Source: Tyto alba
Taxonomy: Eukaryota > Chordata > Aves > Strigiformes > Tytonidae
Direction: 5' to 3'
Length of the DNA stretch: 64,000 nucleotides
Assembly (NCBI RefSeq): GCF_018691265.1
Contig: NW_024881296.1
Location: forward strand, 8,959,427-9,023,426
In this document: positions 10,234-23,741 of the stretch, in pieces
How the letters are laid out: every line of letters begins with the position of its first letter
How positions within the stretch are numbered: the stretch's first letter is position 1
The notes under the pieces: generated by a model
Database searches by the model: none
What the model was told of the DNA's origin: nothing
What the model saw: only the letters and a program-made list of their open reading frames with translations
Made by a program: the position numbers and the translations under genes

Positions 10234-13200
10234 TGTCTGATCCAGCTGCTATTGGAGTCAATGGAAAAATTGCTACTTTCCCAAAACACAACTTTGACCA
10301 GTTTTAATGCAGTAATCTGGAAAGAAAATCCCGCATTAACGTCCTGTAAAAACACTTGAGGACTAACGGGGTGTGTTGGTAAACTGCCTTCAATGGCTCA
10401 GCTTCATTGGAATAGATGGCTGGGACTATGAAAGTTAATTTTACTCTCATTCTGAAGCCCATACGGGTCAGGTGACACGCTGTCAACCTGGGAACAGATG
10501 AACTTTCCAGCTGTGGGACCAGTGTGATCAGCTGTAACCATCCATCTCGGGGACGTGTGAGGGAGATTTGCCAAACAGAACCAGCAGAATGGGTATTGAT
10601 TCTGTTCTGCAGTCTGAATGATGGAAGGCGTAAAGGTGCCTTGATTCAGCAGAGGAGGATTGGCAAATCCTCCGAAAACATTTTCATGACTTCAGGCCTC
10701 TTGTGATTTTACAACAAATACGGTTTAATGAGATTTGGAGCTGTATAGTCCTTTACAGTCATGGGAATATACATTGCGCTAACTTTCTATATACTGCTGG
10801 AGCTTCATGTGGCTGTTTTTAAAGAAGAGCTGCCTTTTAGTTACATTTCCTCCTTAAATATATGTTTCATGTTATGTAATTCTACAAATATCAACAAAAT
10901 CACAGTATTGTCACATCTTTCATACTGTTTGTGCGCATGAAGTGCTGAGCAATGGCAAGGCAGCTGCTGCAGTATGGCTACTGCTAATCAATCTGAATAA
11001 ATTTGAGAATTGTGTTACAGTTTATGGTTTCTCTCCAGAAATGTCAGCATGAGGTATACAAAAATCTCTTGCTTTCGTAGCTCATATGAGGGCTATAATG
11101 TTGTGAAATTCTCGCTATGTAAAACATCTTATCACGATCTCTTGATCTGTCAGTATAATATGCCTTTATTATAAGAAAAATGATAGTTTTTTTCATTTTC
11201 TCATGGTAGTTTTAACGGCTGTATGCTTATTTCTTTGGAACCAGCAGGTTCATTCATTTTTGCTGCTGCTGCTTCCATTCTTCCCACTGGAGTTTTTACT
11301 TAGCTCCCAGAGCGTTACAGTTCTCTTCCACTCATGCTTGTTTGCCAAGCAGCTTGGAAGTCAGACTTACTATTTTGATACCTTCTGTTGGAAATGCCAC
11401 CAGCTGTGAAGAGGCCGTGCTTCGCACTCCGCTTTACTGTTGGTGGGAATCTCTAAGCCATCTGCCCACGGTATGTCTTGGCCTTTATTGACAGCTGCTT
11501 TTCTTCGTGAGACGTGAAGGTAAAGGATGGGAAAACGAATCCCTGTCTCTGGGCTACAGGTTGGTGTCACAGTTCAAATGTGCAGATTTGGGAATCTACA
11601 AATAATAAGAAACAACAGTGCATTAACCCCTTCAACCCCAGCAGCAACTGCAAGGCAGCCGTGGCACGTAACGCTTCAGCTCGGTAGCCTTCGGAGCGGT
11701 GGTGTGAAAAGCAGCAGTGCCCATGGAGCTTTTGCTGGAGCAGCTGGAAAAGTGACCTCGTGCACAGAGCTGGATCCTCCCCTCCCTGGCTGAGGGCGCT
11801 GGAAAATGAAGGAGACCAAGTAAGTGTGTGAAGGATGTAAATGTTTATCTCTATTCAGTCTCTTTTACCAAAAGGAGTCTTAATATTCCAAAGCCTGTAA
11901 CAGTGCATTCGCTGATTGCTAAAAATGCATGGACTGGTTTTCGGTGTCTTTTCCAGGTAAGAATTAATTTATTTACTACAAAGCTAATATTGATTACAGG
12001 ATCGGAGGAAATTGAACGTGAGACTGCTGCTAAATATAAATGTAGCTCTTCGCATTATCAAGTTTGAAAAGCTGGAACAGTTAGTTTAAGAAGAAACACG
12101 TGGTTTTGTTTTCATCTCTGAAATAAGATTTCCACAGGATGGTTTGTGGGTGCAGCAGCGTGGCTATTTCCTCTAAAACAGAAACTGAAGCACTTCATGG
12201 GTCTGTGTCACAACCGTTACAAGCTTTTTAATATTTGTGCTGGAGGATTTTTTTCTGTCCTGTGAAGTGTGCCCCTATTGTATTGGTGAGTGTTGGACAA
12301 GAACCATTATTTAATGTTTGATACTTCTATGTAAATATTACAGTTACAGCTGTTGGGGGAATGATGCCTACTCGTTGTGTTTGGGCTCGCTCCCTCCCCT
12401 CGGTGGCAAGCAGCACGCCTTTGCTGGAGGTTTGCTTGGAGGTCTGTATGAGCTGAGGAGAGAGACTTTTCCCCACCGCCCTTCCCCTCCTTTGGTGTAA
12501 GCGAAATCAAAAGGCATGTGCCTTGCGGTAGCCCCAGGCAGCACTGACATGAACTCCTGCGGTTTGCGGAGGGGCGTGCAGCTTTTCAGGATTCTTCCTC
12601 TGGTATGACTGAAGGAGAGGAGGTACCTGCCCACACGTTGCTGTTCACAGGCTGAAAGTCCCACATTATCGAAAGTGAGATTTGTCCAAAACTGTTATGG
12701 AACTTTCAGGCACTCCATTTGAGTGTGCTCATTTTGGTCATCTGCTAGTTCTCCCCAGTACAGCTGACTGGTCCTCCAGCCATCCTCTGCTTTCTCAGAC
12801 CCTGGAGACAGCCACGTGAGCAGGGAGAGGCTTCAGATTAAGAGCAGTAATCTGCCACTGGATTCGTGATGGGCAGATACATTTCCATCTTTCAAAGACT
12901 CAGTTCTCATAGCCACGATTGCCACTTTCTGGGTCTTTCTGGCACAACATGGTGGAAAGTTCTGATTTGGGTTTTGTGTGGTTTTGTTTTTTGTTTTGGT
13001 TTGTTTTGTTTTTTTTTTTAAGACTGCAATCACTAGGGCCTCTACTTCTACATAGTTAAATGGTAGCAAGTCTTGGGTTAAAAAAAAAAGCAGAACAACA
13101 AAAAGCAAACCAACACAAAAAACCAACAGCAAGCCACCATAAATTTAAATGCTAATTTCCAGGCCAGCCTGTGATAGTTGAGTGCAGTTAGCATTGCTGT

Positions 13201-13410
13201 GAGCTGTCACACTCTTTACCTGCAGCTGTATAATACACATGAAACTCTAGAAATCATTCCTAGTCTGCTACTGGTGATAATGAGCCAGTATCTGTATATA
13301 TAAAGCACCTGTCACCATGTCGATAAACATTCTTTGGAATCGCTCTGATGACAGAGGGAAGAGCAGGAGTCAGCTTGTTAGTACCTCAGCACTTCTGTTT
13401 CCAGCCAATG

Positions 13411-13441
<31 letters not shown>
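13411..13441. repeat. Homopolymer A31
   Basis: There is an uninterrupted run of 31 A on the + strand immediately before a GC-rich block. It could be the tail of an old retrocopy, but the sequence on its 5' side does not translate into a recognisable protein and no flanking duplication was found. Confidence 0.95.
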
Positions 13442-13443
<2 letters not shown>

Positions 13444-13544
13444 AAGGGGGACGGGGGCAAAAAGCCACAGGACTTTGCTGCCAGTCTGCCTAGCTGGTGT
13501 TTAATATTGCTACTGCGCCAGGGTTGGAGGGAGACGTGCTGCCT

Positions 13545-13990
13545 CCTCCCAGCCGTGCCGCGGGAGGGGCAGCGGGACACGAAGCCCCCGACCCGTTACC
13601 GCTCAGGGTGACGGTGTCCCGAGCACGCCCCCACCCCGGCTGCAGACCTTGGCTGTTTCAGCAGGGCAAACGTTAGGTGCAGGCCCAGGGGTAGGTAGGA
13701 GCCTGTGGTACCCGGTGAGCGCGGGGCGGGTGGGCAGCTGCAGCGCGCGCGATGCCGGCGGGGCCACGCCGCAGAGCCAGGGGAAGGCCGGGCTGGTGTG
13801 ACGCAGTCCCTGAGTGTTTGCCGTGGGGCGATCCTGCTGCAACGGGAGACGGGCCGAGCCTTGACTGCAGGAAGCGCAGAGCTGCCGGTCCAACCTGCTT
13901 CAGCGTGGCTGCGCGCCCAAGCACGGGGAGGAGAGCCAAGTCTGCTCTTGGAGTACGACGTAGAGTTACCCTGGCTGATGGCCAGAGACC
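13545..13990. promoter_or_regulatory. Orphan CpG-rich block (candidate CpG island)
   Basis: About 450 bp are strongly GC-rich and dense in CpG, including GCGCGCGCGATGCCGGCGGG at 13743-13762, GGGGCGGG GC boxes near 13723 and many scattered CG dinucleotides. The surrounding DNA is AT-rich. It lies 10 kb past MTR and about 25 kb before RYR2, so neither gene explains it. Overlapping open frames on both strands (up to 157 codons) are a by-product of the rarity of stops in GC-rich DNA. It could be a promoter of an unannotated non-coding RNA, an enhancer or a remnant of a GC-rich insertion. Confidence 0.6.
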
Positions 13991-16900
13991 AGTGGGATCC
14001 GGTTCCCGTATGACCCCTCCTTTGGTTTCCCGTGATGCTACCATGCAAAATTGTCAGCACAAAAAGCAAATTGCTTTCTTCTAATAGCTCGTGGGGATTT
14101 TATCCTTGATTCTTTGGGATTCCTGACCACCTGCTGCCACAGAGTATAGCTGCAGCGGTCATGGAAGTTTTGCCTGCAGGAGCAACTTAGTGTAGCACAG
14201 TGTGGAGAGACGCCGCTGCTTGAAGGCGTGGGGAATCGGCAGCTGGATAACGGCGCGACAGAGCACTTGAGACACGGCTCACCAGCCTGCAATTTGTGTT
14301 CCAATCTGAGCCCCAAAAAGGGCCTTTTAAAACCAATGAACGTGACCCATTAATTAAATACTCGCAGATAATGTAGTCTCTCTAATCTTTTGATCCTTTA
14401 ATCAAAACTCGCACATTGGCTGAACCCCAATTTGGAATATAAACCTGATCCACCTTAAAATGCAACTGGCCTGGATTTAAAGTTAGTAGAGAGTAACCAC
14501 ACTGCCTTTTCACGATAAAATGAAACATTACTTAATACAGGCACCTAGTTACTCTGTAGAAGCCAGATACTGTAGTGTAGGTTGTATTTTATTAGGCAGA
14601 GAAATTCCTACTGATCCCAAAATGTGAAATCTGTTACATACTTTTTTAAATTCTAGAATGCACAAACAGAGGATGTTAGATTGCTAGACGCACAGCATAG
14701 CCAAGCGTTTTATATTTTCAAAGGCATGATCATTTTAAGAAGTAACTTCTTGATGGAAAAAATGATGTATAATCATAAAATATTTCCTGCTTACAGAGAG
14801 ATAACTGGACAGTATTTATGTGAGCAGACGAGGTAAGTACTGTTTATGCACAGATTGGATTTTGTTCCATAAATACATATTTAGCAGGTGTGCAGTTCCA
14901 CAAGCACAGCCTTATGCTCCATAAAGGAGGGTTAGAGGAGCACAGTAGTTAATCACCAATGCTTGTGTGGATCAGCATGAATATTCGTTAGAGTGAGAAT
15001 TCTGTAGTCAGCTTGAGAGTTTACAGCTTTTATACGCTGTGCCTTTGGAGTATGGCTAAGCACAGTTTGTTAAGTCTTCACATGCTTTGCGGGGGATTGA
15101 TTCTTTGTTGCTTGTGAAATAGAGAATACCAGCCTCTCCTGCAACAGAAATGTTAATTACGATGATTTATTTTTCTACCAGAATGTGAACTTAGTCTTAC
15201 CACATTTGATTATGTAAAGGATCCAAGTGTCATATAAGGAATGGATAATTAACAAGTGATGTCATTCATATGGGAAGAGCAGCATAACTTTGTTGACACT
15301 TTAATTATCAAGGTCCTCACTGATGAATTCTTATCATCCATCAACTAGAAAGATTTGGTTTCTACTGACAGCAACTCTATTTTGTTTCTTTCATCATCCT
15401 TGATGTAGCAACAAGTACTGCAAATTTATAGGATGCACTACATTGTCAGGTACACATTTGAGAAACTGCTTAGCATCAGTGTCAGAGGGTAAGCAGACAA
15501 ATAAACATACGTATCACGCGTGTGGAAGTTGGATGAACACTTTGAATATTTTTTGTAGCTGACTAGAAATAAAGGTTTTGAGATATCCATAGACAAACTG
15601 TGAAAAGAGGCATCTTTTTAACATGTTTACAAAGACATTCTCTCAATGGGGTTATCTGCACCCATTCACCTTTAGATTTAGTGGTTATTTCAGAAAAATG
15701 CAATTTGAGTGCCTTTGTTTCCAAACCTGCTCTTTTTGAGATTTTATATTTTAATTTCCATGTGTGTCATTATCATAATAGTTTAGTAAGTTCTTTGCAT
15801 ACGCTTTAACATAGCTGATATCTTCTGTGTTTCTTAAATTTGGACATACACATGTCTATTGCAACACCAGTGGTTTATAGTGGAATTATATGAAAGATTG
15901 CCCTGCAGTTTTATGGTTCAGTAATGAAGACAAACTCCTACGAGTTTCAAGATGACTTGATTTACTTCTAATACTTAACATGGCACTGAGTTGGATCAGA
16001 TCATGTTCAGATTTGTAGTCTTTTTTGACGTCTTCTAATCCCATTTTTCTGATTTTCACTGCATTGTGGTAATCCTGTTGAAAGCACTGGAATGAGGCTT
16101 CTCTGCCCCGCTGCCTCCAGGATTTTGCCTTCCTTTATTGTTTCCTACTTGAAATGAGATGCGTTTAGCACAGAATGAATGATGACATTAAGGAGGGAGA
16201 GAGATGCTCTTGTATGAGGTGAGGCGAGGCTTGCCAAATGCCTATTTAGACCGTGCTAACGCACAGCGGGCTGTTCAAGGTGGAAGCCTGCCAGTGAGCT
16301 GCTGGTGGGGTTTGTGCCTGGAAGCTGGTGCTGTCATTGCCTGGCCCCGGCCCCTGCCCCAGCGCTCATCGCGCCTGGCACCCGTGCTGGTGGCTGCGGG
16401 GAGGTGCCTCAGCAAGCTGATGGGGCTGCAGAACTAACCCTCTCCCCACTCTGCCTGGGAAGCCAAAGCAGCTTGAAAAGTAACCCTGTCTTGTCTTACT
16501 ATCCAGCAGCTTACGGTGAATGAGGAATGTGCGAGAGGCATGCAGAGAGAAAGGTGGGCAAGGTGCGAGGACTCCTTTGAGTTGGTAGGAGTGAGTGTCA
16601 GGTTAAATACATGTTAAAGCGTAGCTCAAGCAGGTTGCTCAGCGGCAGTCCTGACTCCCCAGTAGTTAAGGCTATGAAGGGGGGAGACAGGACAAAAGAA
16701 GCAGTTGTCTTTTAAGCTGAAGGATATAATGGTACTGATGGGACCCCTAACTTACCCTGCAAATGTTTGTATTCCTGCGTAGCTGGTGATGTTTCAGCTA
16801 TTCAGAAATGCTTGCTTAAAAGGTGTGGTAATGAGATCTGGCTGAAAAGACCACAGCTCAGATGCATGATTTTCTTTGACTAAAAGGGTAATTGACTTAA

Positions 16901-18170
16901 ACTGATTCTTATCGCTTCAGTCTGTTTATCCAGTTTTGAATCACTGACATCTAGGCACAAGTGTTTCAAGTTATGGCATTGCAGTGAATTAAAAGGCATA
17001 GTAACAATACCTGTGGGAGATATGAAGTATAACAGCCAGAAAGACTGTGTAAACAAATATTTTAGGCTCTCAAAGCTTTGTCACATTCCACTTATTCTAA
17101 GCACTGAAAATGAAAGGCTTCAGAATCACTGAACTATTTGAAGGATTAAATGCAGAAAGAAAAGTCCTGACAGTTTTGCAAAATCTTTTCCTGTGGGAAG
17201 AAAAGCTTCTTGATAAGATCTAAACCCGAAGTCCTGCCCAAATGTGGTCATGGACGACTGCATGAGCACAGTGGTTTTCACAAGAGCAGAAATGTTAACA
17301 GCAGCCATATTTCAGTGAGGCTGAAATCATCCTTCCCATATTCAGCACGCTACTCCATAGCCCTTGTGTTAAATAGCTGCATCATGGTTTTTGTGAGCAA
17401 TCAAACATCTGCCACCTTGCTCCGCTGGGAGGGGCTCTGCTTTACCCAAGAGGACAATACAGCGGCTCTGGACAGCGCAGGGAAGCTATGCCAAGACCAG
17501 TGCTGCTTTCCTGGTGCGACCCTGGCTGCACTCCGGGGTTTGTCTCCCAGGCGCTGTGTCAGGGAGGAGCACACCTCCTCCTGCCCATCTTGCAGAACTA
17601 GGCCTGCAGGAGCCTGTAGATCAAATGGGAAACGAAAGACATACCTTTATTTTTTTTACAGTCAAACTACCTGACGAACAAATCACCAAGTGTTAAAATA
17701 GTAGGAGTTTTCTAATGTATAACTAATTTACTGAAAGATATCAATCTTTTAATCTGCAATTGCTGTGCAAGAATGATGGAGTGAAATTTCTGTTGTACTA
17801 GAGAAGTCGGATAATATGGTCAAAATCTAAAACTTGTAACTGGGATAGTACATTGTGGTGGCTCTGTCAACACCTTGACTAATTCTAGGCATGAACTTGT
17901 TCTCTTTTTTGCTTATTTTATCATTTTATCTTTGGCCAGGCTAAAGGGCTACTACCCCAAATAGAGCTCTGCTCACTTGCCATAAGTGAATAAAAAACTC
18001 CCTACTGGGGAGACAAATCTTAGGAGTTTAATTTGTAGAATAAGTTGCTAGAAACAATGAGAATGAGCCCTAAATAGTGTACTTTGGAGGACAGCACAAA
18101 GCCAGTCATTTCACACAGCTTCTCCCCACCCTTTCTCCTTTACAGCAGGAAAAGGAGACAGGCACAAATG

Positions 18171-18179
18171 TTTTTTTTG

Positions 18180-18210
<31 letters not shown>

Positions 18211-18220
18211 CCCCAAAAAA
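18171..18220. repeat. T-run followed directly by A-run (T14 A17 palindrome)
   Basis: An uninterrupted T14 (18180-18193) passes straight into A17 (18194-18210), then CCCC and more A. The T/A junction is a perfect self-complementary palindrome of at least 28 bp. Confidence 0.9.
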
Positions 18221-21146
18221 ATTGAAATAACTAAACCTCCTGCAAGTCCAGGTTAAAAGGACAGGGAGGGCCAGCTCTAATTTGTATTTGTACCTGGACA
18301 GTGGAGGGAACATGGGCTGCTGCAAGGGGCCTCCTTCCCTAAGCCAGTATTTACGGCCTTTCCTGATGCTGTGGAGGGCCAGAAGGATGGTTCTCTGTGG
18401 GTTTCTGTCCTTGCTCCCTGGGTCCTGCGAGGAGCAAGGCTTCTTCCTCCCCCTCCTCCCACAGAGGGACACGCAGGGGATACTGAGGAAGTGAGACTGA
18501 AGGCAGGCTCGGGGGAAGAGGGAGGTGACAGACTGTACCCAGGCTGATCACCATGCCCTGCACCCCATTATCCTACTCTCCTCCTGCCCTCATGGGGTGG
18601 GCTGGAGTTTTGGGGTATCTCCCTTTCAGCGGTTTCCTTGCCAGAGAAATGCACCAAAGGAGGAGGTCTGTGGGGCTGAAGTCGGAATACAGACAGAGCT
18701 TAGAGTGAAGCTCTACAACTGATCCCAGGTCTACTGCCTAAAATACAGCCCTGCACAAAAGATCCCTGGAGCCTCCTTACACCCCCTTGTAAAACATCAG
18801 TCCTCGGCCCTGCATCCTGCTATCCCCTTTCCTGTATTTTCACCATCCCTGTACTGCTGTCTGGTCTGAGCTTTCTTCCCCCAGCCTAAAGCTTCCCCTG
18901 GCATGTCGCTGTGCTGTTGGCATTGCTGAGAGCTCGGGCAGCTCTTCTGGGAGAAGAGTGGTTTTTACAGCACAGCATCGTTAGCCCCAGACATGCTCTG
19001 TTCTTCTGGAGCTGTGTGCATCGGCACGGATGGGTAAGTGCAGGCACCTTTCTTTGATGCTCTCTGACCCTACTGCAGCACCTGGACATTGTATTAGCAT
19101 CAGAGAGAGCACGTTGGTTTCTTTTGGCCTCCCAGCTGGCCACGTAAGGCAACAGCCGCAGAGCGCTTTCTGGCAGATCCATGTTCTTCACACAGGTTTC
19201 AACTGAATGCAGAGCAGTGCCACTGCATGAAACAAGCCTGCCTGGGAGAGTGCACTCTGCTGTTTGCTTCAAATGGCAAAAAGGCTGCCTTGGTTGTGGG
19301 TGTCTGTGCTATGCTATGCACAGGAGTAGTCACGTTGTGTGAGTTCAGCCACCTAATTTAGGAACGTAGCTCTGCTAGGTTCCCTGTATGGGCCACGGAA
19401 AGAAAAATCATTCCTCAGAGAGAGATTCAGGGCAGCAGCTGAACTGCTCTTCCAGTCAGCGTAATAAAAATGGCATACTAAAAGCTCTAAGCAAATAATT
19501 GTTATGAAAGGTATACGCAACATTAATTGGCCTGGTAAATGCAGACATTTGCTCTCTTACACACACAGCTGTAAGGTCTGTGTTCCTTTACAGCTTCTTC
19601 AGTCTGTTTTGAGTCTTCTAGTGGACTGTGGTGTATGGAATGGAAAATTAGAGCTTCTGATTTATGTGTTGCTGCTTTGTCACTTTTGGCCACGGTAGAA
19701 TACTTACGAATGTGAGATGACAACAAATATTTAGTTGTACAAGTAACTGAGATGGTTATATCTGGGAGCAGAGGGAATGGATAATTCATCATTCTAGTAG
19801 TTTCTGTGTGCTGGAAGAGATTCTGTGGTTTTGTAGCAGAGAAGGAAATAGAGAAGCACTTGTAGTCCCTCAACGTGCAAAGACCAGATAAAAACTGAGC
19901 TGCTGCAAAACAAGTTTATGTGAGCATTGCCAGCGTGATGGACACAGTAGGAGTTAGTGAAATAGCAAGTGCAGCAAGAACAGATGAACCTGTGTGCATG
20001 AAAAATCTTGATAACACACACATCTCTTTCCCTAAACTTTGTTTGGGGCCGTTTTTCCAACATTTGATTTTTTCAAATGTTTCAGCAAATGTTCTCAGTT
20101 TTGAAAATCTCTGTAGCGTCTATGTTAGCTTGGGACTTGTCCAAAAATGTCAAAAGGCACTGCAGTCTTGATGATCAACTCTGGAAAAAAAGCAGAGTAA
20201 GGCTTTCATGGTTTTTAAGCTCAGAAGAAACTATTAAAATCGTCACTTACTCTAATCGCTTCTACAGGTTGTAGAACGTTATCAGTTAATTCTGCATAAT
20301 AACTTTACCTCCTATTTAAATTACAACATCTTTCTTAGAAAGCCATATAGGCTGTAGGATTAAATGCTCTGTCTTTGGTTGGTTCTTGATTTTGATTCAG
20401 AAATACAGAGTGCTATAGATAACATGATTCCTCTTCCATCCTTGCAGATGACGACACTGCTGAAAAGCTCCAGCTAAATTTCTCCTCTCCTTGATTCTTG
20501 CAATTCAGTTCTGCAATTTATTCTTTGTGATTTGTGATCTCATAGTAAGGCAGGACCAGGGAAAAACAGTAGGGGTATTTCTTGCTAGCTTTCTCAGTCA
20601 TCAGTCTGTTGAGGGTCACTCCGAGACCTCTGAATAATATTTATAAAGATATAAGAGGAAAAAAAGCAGTTCTAAGGAGACTTCACTTAAATAAGTTTAC
20701 TGGAGGGGAAAACTTAATATGCTTAAGTTAACTTTTGAGAACTAAAGTAATCAGGTTTTTAAGAATTTAGATTTGCAGGGGCTTTCCACTATGCAGTTAT
20801 TCATCAGTAGTTGGAAAAGCAAAGATACAGTTAAATTCCAAGCAAATCTTAAGTTCAGCCTTGGTGAGTGCATTGCTGTAATTGTATTGTCTTTAGCAAA
20901 TTTTGAAGGCTAGGCATCTTTAGTGTCCAAGCCTGTTTCTATAGTATTGTATATTTAAACTGGCTAACAGTAAAACAAATACCGAGCCCTCACTTTGGCC
21001 AGTTACTAATGAACAGAATAAAGTTGTAATATTCTGTCTGAAGCTTTATTATCTTAAAAATATATATTATCCATCTAGTTTATTTACTTATCTATAGTAC
21101 AGTAGGTCGTCTGGCTTCCTAGATGTTTCTGATTTTGGTGTTTGTT

Positions 21147-21175
21147 TGTTTATTTATTTATTTATTTATTTTAAA
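21147..21175. repeat. TTTG/TTTA tetranucleotide repeat
   Basis: A short microsatellite changes from TTTG units to about six TTTA units. It is simple repeat DNA with no associated element seen. Confidence 0.8.
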
Positions 21176-23672
21176 GCAGAAAATGAGAGGCTAAAAGCGC
21201 TGAATATTCTCCCTGGGAACCCTGGGACCCCTCTTTTCATATACCCCTTTGGAAAGCTTGTGGAGTGCAGTTTTCCAATTGATCAGTCATCATTTTCTGT
21301 GGTATTCAGGCAGTTTAGGAAAATTACTCTGAAGGCTAACTAGAGGGGATTTAATATCGAAGCTGGATATATAGCCAGCCAGCTTTTAGAGAAACATGGT
21401 TGTTGATTCAGTATGTGACAAGTTACTATTTCTAATAAAAATCATATCTAGTATGATTTTGAAACCGATCACCAAAAATATCTGTTCAACTAGGAGCAAT
21501 TCTTACTGTAAGCAAAGTATAATAATGGATTTTTCAGCATTTAGTAATATATATGTGTACAGCTGACAACTCAAAAACAAAAGTTAAAGATGGTAAAAGC
21601 TAAAAATCAATAGGCTTTGCAGGTAAAATTTAAACTGGGATAACACATAAGTATTTATATTGAGTGGGAGAACAAAACAGGCAATCTGAAACAGGAACTG
21701 GTATTGAAATACTAAAGATATGTAAGCACAAATTTTGTAAAGGTATATGAAATTTCAGAGTAACATCCCTAAAAGGTACATTTTGAAAGTGGAAAAGTAC
21801 ACTTTGATAGTCCTATTAGCTAGACAGAATCACTGAGATATTATGGGGCTATTAAAAAGTCCAAAAAGGGAAGAAACAGGACAGTCAAACGTGTTAATCA
21901 CAATAGTCATTTAAATAGGCTGAGACTTTAATTCCCTTTAGACTGTTAATTGCATATCCACCTGATATCCAGTTCTGAAATTAGGCCTTTGTGTTCTTGA
22001 TAAACTGGTTATTTAAATACTGAGTAATATTACTGAAGGAACTAGGGCTGCTTTGCATCCAAAGGTTTCTTTTAAGTGGATTAAGTTTTCTTCCATTAAA
22101 GTGAAAGAAAAGAGTACTTATCCCATAGACGAAAATTTTGTCATTGTCAGTATTCATCCTTTCTCAGGCTAGAAACAAAAGACCAAAAAATGTTGTCATT
22201 TCACCTGGTTTTGGGGAGCTCTTAGAAAGAAAGGATCTTTTTATCTTCTGCAGCTTGTTCTCAGAGTGCTGCTTTACCCTGGGTGGCTGCAGAGCTCCCT
22301 CTGAGCCCTGTGCTGGTGGGGGGCAGGCTCAGCCAGCGCTCTGAGGGGTGGCATAGAATTAAGCTTTTTTTTTTTTTGAATGTGGCTTAAATTTTGTCAC
22401 AAATTCAAGTGTTTGTGTAGGCATCACTGTTACACAAGACGTACCTATCTGGGTTCCAGAATCTTCATAAAGATTGCAGAAGCCTAAATAGCATTAATGT
22501 ATTTATTGTGATTCTTTTAAATGTGTCTTTCTGTTGTTATAGGTTCTATGTGAAATAATGTGTTTTCTTTTAAAAAAAGTTAGCAAATTTCATGTGAACA
22601 TGAGAAAAAGAAGAATGCTACTGGAGACAAACACAGAAGCAGCCACAGACAAGGACATAAATTAGTGTATCGGTTTCCAAGTCTGGATTTCTTAAAAATG
22701 TTTAAGAAACCTGTCATCTCTGCAGTTCTTTGAAAATTACTCAGGGACAGTATTTGTATTCTCAAACATGTTTACTGAGTTTCCTTCCTCTTAAAAGTTT
22801 TAGCTTGAAAACATAGATATAGCATGAGAGATTAATAGTTTCAGTATCTATATTTAGAAAAATAGGGACAAGTTACACTTGTTCGTATCGCTGGCTGTCC
22901 TTAGCTTGACACTGTTTCAAGATAGTGTTGAAATTTTTGGACTAAAGATATCCACTATGCCTGACACCTAAATGGAATCAAACCTATAAGGTTGTTTTAT
23001 GTAACACTGAAAGGGAAAGAAAAGCCAACAGACCCAAAACAAGAAGGAAACTTTCGATCAGTTAGCATAGCAGATTTCTAGATTTCAGCTCTTAGATCTA
23101 CTGCCGCCCCTAAGTACATGCATGAAGGTCTGGAGAATATTACTGATCAGGAGGCACACAAATATGCAAGTGTTCTGGTCACCTAAAGGAAGTTTTATAG
23201 GTCTTTACCTAGCCAGATTTCTCTCTGGGGGAGGGCCAGAGCACAGCTCAGAGCTACATTTCAGCCGTAGTTTTTGGATCTGTGACTGGGCTATGTAAGC
23301 TCAAATGTCTTAAAATTCATATTAAAGAAAAATGTGAAATTCACGGGGGTAGGAAAGAAACAGAATGTATTCCTTGAGGAGAAGCCAGCATGTACAGTGG
23401 AATGGTCTTTATTTTGAGACAAAAATGTAGTAACCATCTGTACAATGAAACTCATTCTGCAAGCAAAATATGTGTTCAGATCTAAGCTTCTGTGATTTCC
23501 TTGTCCTTTGATATTATCTAACCTTCTTTTCTGCGTTTTCATTTCTCCCGCTGTTTTGGTGTCTCTCTAGCCCTGCTGTTCCTCACTGTTTTGGTATGTG
23601 GTGTGGGACTCAACGGTCAAACAATACACAGTGTCACACTTTCCTGTTAAATACTTTCTGCTTCAGGGAGTA

Positions 23673-23741
23673 CTTAGGGCATCAGGCTCTTATCCTGATG
23701 CATCAGGCTCTACTGTTGCTTCTTATGATGCAAGCCCTAAG
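23673..23741. repeat. Nested inverted repeats with 14-bp palindrome
   Basis: The outer arms CTTAGGGC (23673-23680) and GCCCTAAG (23734-23741) are exact reverse complements. Inside is the perfect 14-bp palindrome CCTGATGCATCAGG (23694-23707). The unit GCATCAGGCTCT also occurs twice, at 23679 and 23700. The function is unknown. Confidence 0.85.

Larger units (their letters stand above)
4764..13410. other. Intergenic DNA downstream of MTR
   Basis: No gene is recognised here. The sequence is mostly AT-rich with GC-richer patches at about 5320-5450 and 6775-7000. The longest ATG-initiated frame is 163 codons (6805-7296, +), which shows no domain, no known similarity and no surrounding splice pattern. 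T-runs at 5951-5974, 8686-8704 and 9473-9496 and an inverted repeat at 10206-10233 are listed separately. Confidence 0.7.

Noticed and set aside
13596..14084. Overlapping frames of 90-157 codons on both strands in the orphan CpG block
   Set aside because: Several frames are open at once on both strands, which is a composition effect. No translation resembles a protein family.
17210..17674. 154-codon frame in a GC-richer patch
   Set aside because: It starts at TTG, has no domain or similarity, and ends in AT-rich low-complexity sequence.
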